Positions 60,183-64,000 of a stretch of 64,000 bases of DNA are shown here, piece by piece. The stretch is from JABDPF01 sp037384065 (GTDB lineage: Bacteria > Pseudomonadota > Gammaproteobacteria > Xanthomonadales > SZUA-36). The position numbers and the translations under genes were made by a program. Positions within the stretch are counted from its first letter, which is position 1. Each line of letters opens with the position of its first letter. The notes beneath the pieces are model-generated. The model saw only the letters and a list, made by a program, of their open reading frames with translations, was not told the DNA's origin and ran no database searches. The DNA lies in NCBI GenBank assembly GCA_037384065.1, contig JARROJ010000003.1, forward strand, positions 4,473 through 68,472. Direction: 5' to 3'.

Positions 60183-61687
60183 GACCGCTCCGGCTCCGCC
60201 GCGCGGTCGACCAGCAGCGTCGCAAAGCCGGCGACCACCATCAGCACGCCGCCGATGACGAGTCCGAAAATGCCCGCGCCGCCGAAGAACTCGCGCAGCA
60301 CCAGGCCGAGCACGCTGGCCGCGATCAGCTGCGGGATGACGATGAAGAAATTGAAGATGCCCATGTAGACGCCCATCTTGGCGCTCGGCAACACGTCCGA
60401 AAGCAGGGCGTAGGGCAGCGAGAGGATCGACGCCCACGCGATGCCGACGCCGACCATCGGCGCGATCAGCCAGGCGGGATCGCGGATGAACCAGAAACTG
60501 ACCAGGCCGATGCCGCCGAGCGTAAGGTTCACGAGATGCGCCCGCCGCACGCCGAGCACGCGCGCGGCGAGCGGGATCGCGAACGCCGCCAGCGCCGCGA
60601 ACCCGTTGTAGGCCGCGAACAGCACGCCGACCCAGTTCGCGCCGTCGTTGTAGGCGGCGCTGGTGGCGTCGGTGCTGCCGAAGTGATGACTGGTCACGGC
60701 CGCCGTGCTGTAGATCCACATCGCAAACAGCGCGAACCAGCTGAAGAACTGCACCACGGCCAGCTGTTTCATCACGCGCGGCATGTGAAACAGGTCTTCG
60801 ACAATGTGATAAAGGCCGTTGTCGGTGCGCCCCGCGGTCTGCAGCGCGCCGGTGACGACCTGCAGCAAGCCGAAGGCGATTCCGCCGATGGCCAGGATGT
60901 ACAGCTGCTTGTCCAGCCCCGCGGCCACGATCCAGGCCAACAGAAGCGCGCCGGCGACGATCCACGCCAGGCCGCCCGCGCGGTATTTCGCGGCCGGGCG
61001 CGGCTCGGGCTCCGGAAAGCCGCCGGCCTCGGCGTCGCCGGCCTCGAAGGCGGCGATTTCCTCCGGCGAATACTCGCGGCTCGAGAACACGGTCCAGGAC
61101 ACCGCCGCCAGGAACACGACGCCGCCGAGGTAGAAGGACCACTTCACGGTGTCCGGAATCTGTCCCGGCCCGGCCGTGTTGCCGACATCGAACCAGTTGG
61201 CCAGCATCCACGGCAGCGCGGATGCGACGATCGCGCCGGCGCCGATGAAGAAACTCTGCATCGCGAAACCCAGCGTGCGCTGGTGTTTCGGCAGGTTGTC
61301 GCCGACGAAGGCGCGGAACGGCTCCATGGAGATGTTGATGCTGGCGTCCATGATCCACAGCATGCCGGCCGCAACCCACAGGTAGGGCGAGTTGGGCATG
61401 ACGAACAGGGCCAGCGAGGCGAGGATCGCGCCGGCCAGGAAATACGGGCGGCGGCGGCCCAGCCGGGTCCAGGTACGGTCGCTCATGTAGCCGATGATCG
61501 GTTGCACGATGAGCCCGGTGACCGGCGCGGCCACCCACAGGATCGGCAGGTCGTCGATCTCGGCGCCGAGCGTCTGGAAGATGCGGCTGACGTTGGCGTT
61601 CTGCAGGGCGAAACCGAACTGGATGCCGAGGAAGCCGAAGCACATGTTCCAGATCTGCCAGAAGCTGAGCTGCGGGCGATGCTTCAT
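60179..61687 (-). CDS. MFS sugar transporter (alpha-glucan/maltose-type)
   Basis: The 502-residue, roughly 12-helix membrane protein belongs to the glycoside-pentoside-hexuronide/sucrose-type MFS branch (PIIGYMSDRTWTRLGRRRPYFLAG, with GRRRPYF as the hallmark). A long cytoplasmic loop with Pro/Glu-rich sequence lies near residue 220. It is located between GH97 and amylase genes with 4-bp overlaps on both sides, so it most likely imports glucose, maltose or maltodextrins from the periplasm. The ATG at 61687 (MKHRPQLSF) is preferred over an upstream start inside the GH97 gene. Confidence 0.88.
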   Translation of the reverse strand: MKHRPQLSFWQIWNMCFGFLGIQFGFALQNANVSRIFQTLGAEIDDLPILWVAAPVTGLIVQPIIGYMSDRTWTRLGRRRPYFLAGAILASLALFVMPNSPYLWVAAGMLWIMDASINISMEPFRAFVGDNLPKHQRTLGFAMQSFFIGAGAIVASALPWMLANWFDVGNTAGPGQIPDTVKWSFYLGGVVFLAAVSWTVFSSREYSPEEIAAFEAGDAEAGGFPEPEPRPAAKYRAGGLAWIVAGALLLAWIVAAGLDKQLYILAIGGIAFGLLQVVTGALQTAGRTDNGLYHIVEDLFHMPRVMKQLAVVQFFSWFALFAMWIYSTAAVTSHHFGSTDATSAAYNDGANWVGVLFAAYNGFAALAAFAIPLAARVLGVRRAHLVNLTLGGIGLVSFWFIRDPAWLIAPMVGVGIAWASILSLPYALLSDVLPSAKMGVYMGIFNFFIVIPQLIAASVLGLVLREFFGGAGIFGLVIGGVLMVVAGFATLLVDRAAEPERS

Positions 61688-64000
61688 TGACGTTCTCCGG
61701 CCTCGAAACGGACCGCCGCACCGCCGCCGGGCGCCAGCCACAGGCGCAACACCGCGTCCTGGCCGACCGCGCGTTCCTCGATGGTGATCGCGTAGGGGTT
61801 GGACTGCCAGTCCGCCCCCTCGCCGTCGCGGTAGATCTGCGCGGTGTAGCGCCGGCCCGGCTCCAGGAAGTCGAGCGGTACATCCACCGTGCGCGCTTCC
61901 TCGTCGGTGACGGCGCCGAGGTACCAGTCCGCGCCGCCGCGCTCCTGGCGCGCGAACACCACGAAATCGCCCACCTCGCCGGCCACGGCGATGCTCTGCT
62001 CCCAGTCGGTCGGCACGTCGACGATGAAGCGAAACGCGTCCGGCCGCGCCTCGTAGTTCTGCGGCAGGTCGGCGGCCATCTGGATCGGGCTGTACAGCGT
62101 CACGTACAGCGCCAGCTGCCTGGCCAGCGTGGTCTGCACGCGATGGCGCCAGTCCGGGCCACCGAAGGTCAGGTCGAAAATGCCCGGCGTGAAGTCCATC
62201 GGCCCGGACAGCATGCGCGTATACGGCAGGATCGCGGCGTGCTCCGGCGGATTCGGCGGATCGCCCCAGGCGTTGAACTCCTGCCCCTTGGCGCCCTCAC
62301 GCGTGATCCAGTTCGGGTAGGTGCGGCGCAGGCCCGTGTCCTTGATCGGCTCATGGGTATTGATGCTGATCTTCCGCTGCGCGGCTTCGGTGACCGAGCG
62401 CAGGTACTCGTTCGCCATGAACTGGCCGTCGTGCCACTCGTAGTGGACGCGCCCGTTCTCGTCGACGCGCTTGATGTCGCCGGCATCGGCGACGTAGCCG
62501 GTCTTGACCTGGCGCACGCCGTGCGTCGCGTAGAGGTCGAAGGCCGCGTCCATCTGCGCGGCGTAGTTACTGACGTTGCCCGAGGTCTCGTGGTGGCCGA
62601 TGAGGCGCACGCCGCGCTGCTCGCCGTAGGCGGCAATCGCGGCGAGGTCGAAGTCGGGGTAGGCCTCGGTGAAACTGAACAGGTCGCCGTTGTGGAACCA
62701 GTCGCCGTCCCAGCCGACGTTCCAGCCCTCGACCAGCACGCCGTCGAAGCCGTATTTCGCGGCGAAGTCCATGTAGCGCTTCGTTTCCTCGGTGGTCGCG
62801 CCGTGAATCACGCCGCGGCCCCAGGTTCGCGTGCGGATGTGCATCGCCCACCAGATACCGACGTACTTGCCGGGCTCGACCCAGCTGACGTCGCCCAGCG
62901 CGTTCGGCTCGTTCAGGTTCAGGATCAGGCTGGAGTCGAGCAGGCCGGTGGCTGTTTCGGCCACCTGCACCGTGCGCCACGGCGTTTTGAACGGCGCGGC
63001 CGTTTTCACCCGAATGCCGTCCGACCAGGGCGTCAGGTTGGCCTGGAACACGTTGTCGCGCCGCTGGTCGAGCACGAAAGCGGCGTAATCCACCAGCGCG
63101 GCCTCGTGGATGCTGAGATGCGTACCGCGCGGCGTGCGCACGGTGAACGGCGTGTGCGCCATCTCGACCTCATCCAGGCCGCTGGTGCGGTAGAGGTACT
63201 CGTAGCGGTTGTAGCGACGGCCCGGAATCCACCAGGCGGTCGAATCGGCCGGCAGCGCGAACTCGGTCAGCTCGTCGACGATGCTCACGGCGCCGACGCC
63301 GTCCTGCGCCGGCACCTCGTAGCGAAAGCCGAGGCCGTCGTCGAACACCCGCACCCGCAGGTCGATGCGCCGGTCGCGCTCGTCGGCAATGTTCACCCGC
63401 AGTTCCTCGTGGCGGTCGCGCACCAGGCGGCGCTCGCCCCAGGGCTGCTCCCAGGTCTCATCATGGCTGGCGCGCTCGGCGCCGAGCACCCGCAGGCCGC
63501 GGTCGAAGCCCGGCTGTTCGGCGAAACGGAGGCCCAGCGCGGAGTCGCTGACCACCGTCTCGTCATCGAAGGTCACGCGATACGTCAGTGCATCGAACCG
63601 CCCGCGGTGCAGGCTGAACTGCAGGCGCCCGTCCGGCGAAGCGACCCGTGCGAGAGCGTCGTCGGCCGGCTCGGCGAGCAGGAACCCCAGCACCTCGGGC
63701 AGGCGGGCGCGCCAGGCGTCCTCGCTGTGCTCGGCGCCCTCGTAAACGCGCGTGACCCAGTTCGAGGCGTCGTAGCCGCGCTCGCGCATCACGTCGTCGA
63801 TGGCACGCTGCGGCTCGGCGTAAGCCGCGTCCAGGCCCGCCGTGCCATGGTCGAACCAGACGCGCTTGCCGCCCTGCAGGCTGCCGGCCAGGAAGTCACG
63901 CATCGCCCGCGGAAACGCGGTATCGGCGGCGGGCAACGTGCCGGGCCAGTGCGTCGACAGGCAGCCGGCGCCGCCGAACACGTCCGGGTAGCGGGCCAGG
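61684..64000 (-). CDS. Esterase-GH97 alpha-glucosidase fusion, 5' end beyond window
   Basis: The open frame runs without a stop from 61684 to the window edge (over 770 codons). The N-terminal part read here (up to about residue 105, counted from a valine codon at 63981) is the C-terminal part of an alpha/beta-hydrolase esterase: ARYPDVFGGAGCLSTHWPG, then the aspartate region DHGTAGLD and a catalytic-type histidine in YEGAEHSEDAWRARL. It then enters directly, with no signal peptide, into a complete GH97 glycosidase. That part has the beta-sandwich region, then a barrel with GHHETSGN, INTHEPIKDTG and TREGAKGQEF, holding the expected glutamates. GH97 enzymes are calcium-dependent, periplasmic, exo-acting alpha-glucosidases (inverting) or alpha-galactosidases (retaining). 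The esterase domain and signal peptide would be off-window. Confidence 0.85.
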   Translation of the reverse strand, partial: LARYPDVFGGAGCLSTHWPGTLPAADTAFPRAMRDFLAGSLQGGKRVWFDHGTAGLDAAYAEPQRAIDDVMRERGYDASNWVTRVYEGAEHSEDAWRARLPEVLGFLLAEPADDALARVASPDGRLQFSLHRGRFDALTYRVTFDDETVVSDSALGLRFAEQPGFDRGLRVLGAERASHDETWEQPWGERRLVRDRHEELRVNIADERDRRIDLRVRVFDDGLGFRYEVPAQDGVGAVSIVDELTEFALPADSTAWWIPGRRYNRYEYLYRTSGLDEVEMAHTPFTVRTPRGTHLSIHEAALVDYAAFVLDQRRDNVFQANLTPWSDGIRVKTAAPFKTPWRTVQVAETATGLLDSSLILNLNEPNALGDVSWVEPGKYVGIWWAMHIRTRTWGRGVIHGATTEETKRYMDFAAKYGFDGVLVEGWNVGWDGDWFHNGDLFSFTEAYPDFDLAAIAAYGEQRGVRLIGHHETSGNVSNYAAQMDAAFDLYATHGVRQVKTGYVADAGDIKRVDENGRVHYEWHDGQFMANEYLRSVTEAAQRKISINTHEPIKDTGLRRTYPNWITREGAKGQEFNAWGDPPNPPEHAAILPYTRMLSGPMDFTPGIFDLTFGGPDWRHRVQTTLARQLALYVTLYSPIQMAADLPQNYEARPDAFRFIVDVPTDWEQSIAVAGEVGDFVVFARQERGGADWYLGAVTDEEARTVDVPLDFLEPGRRYTAQIYRDGEGADWQSNPYAITIEERAVGQDAVLRLWLAPGGGAAVRFEAGERQ

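Noticed and set aside
56664..60368. Very long plus-strand open frame (over 1200 codons)
   Set aside because: It is antisense to glgX, malQ and the amylase gene, all of which have intact catalytic motifs. The length reflects high GC content.

Overview
This window comes from a GC-rich (about two thirds G+C by eye) Gram-negative chromosome, almost certainly a gammaproteobacterium. The evidence is the unbroken envelope block mreB-mreC-mreD-mrdA-rodA-mltB-rlpA-dacA-ybeD-lipB-lipA, together with ttcA, priA, argS followed by an FtsN-like SPOR gene, prc and mscL. The accessory gene set (VPS10/Asp-box protein, GH97, class-I-type HMG-CoA reductase, DUF3025) recalls Xanthomonadales or Wenzhouxiangellaceae relatives, but that placement is inference. 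I see no insertion sequence, prophage, CRISPR array or rRNA. One tRNA is present.

Layout. 1-6971: a DUF465 gene divergent from ttcA, TRAP transporter subunits dctP and dctM placed convergently without a small subunit, a gamma-carbonic-anhydrase-like protein, an AT-rich gap with three DnaA-box matches, then argS and a SPOR-domain gene. 6968-13852 (minus): a compact MoxR-DUF58-DUF4381-BatA-BatB/C-BatD operon. 13951-18909: priA, mscL and prc, the last two converging on a strong terminator. 19075-29514 (minus): lipoate synthesis and the cell-elongation/peptidoglycan machinery. 29782-35665: a PfkB kinase, a CAU-anticodon tRNA, a BON-MscS channel divergent from two tandem cyclic-nucleotide-binding-fold proteins, small membrane proteins, a c-type cytochrome lipoprotein and DUF3025. 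35755-44355: serine hydrolase, nadB, phosphoglucomutase, YpfJ-type metallopeptidase, NRDE protein, MFS permease, lipoprotein. 44418-54187: VPS10/Asp-box protein, ATP-grasp, MAPEG, a Pycsar-effector-like (DUF5706) membrane protein, HMG-CoA reductase, two unknown genes and a PQQ-type sugar dehydrogenase. 54342-64000: an amidohydrolase and a minus-strand alpha-glucan operon (esterase-GH97 fusion, MFS transporter, GH13 amylase, MalQ, GlgX) running off the right edge.

How genes work together. The mre/mrd block builds the elongating sidewall while DacA, RlpA and MltB trim it. LipB and LipA make protein-bound lipoate. In the glucan operon GH97 and the amylase would release glucose and maltodextrins, the MFS protein would import them, and MalQ and GlgX would process them inside; phosphoglucomutase at 39107 could link the products to glycolysis.

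Most unusual signals: (1) two intergenic copies (38840-38947 and 51360-51475) of an approximately 110-nt element that can fold into a three-way junction, sharing a core but with different, still complementary stems; (2) an in-frame esterase-GH97 fusion; (3) a DUF5706 membrane effector without a neighbouring cyclase; (4) an HMG-CoA reductase with an extra N-terminal beta-rich domain; (5) three DnaA-box matches before argS.
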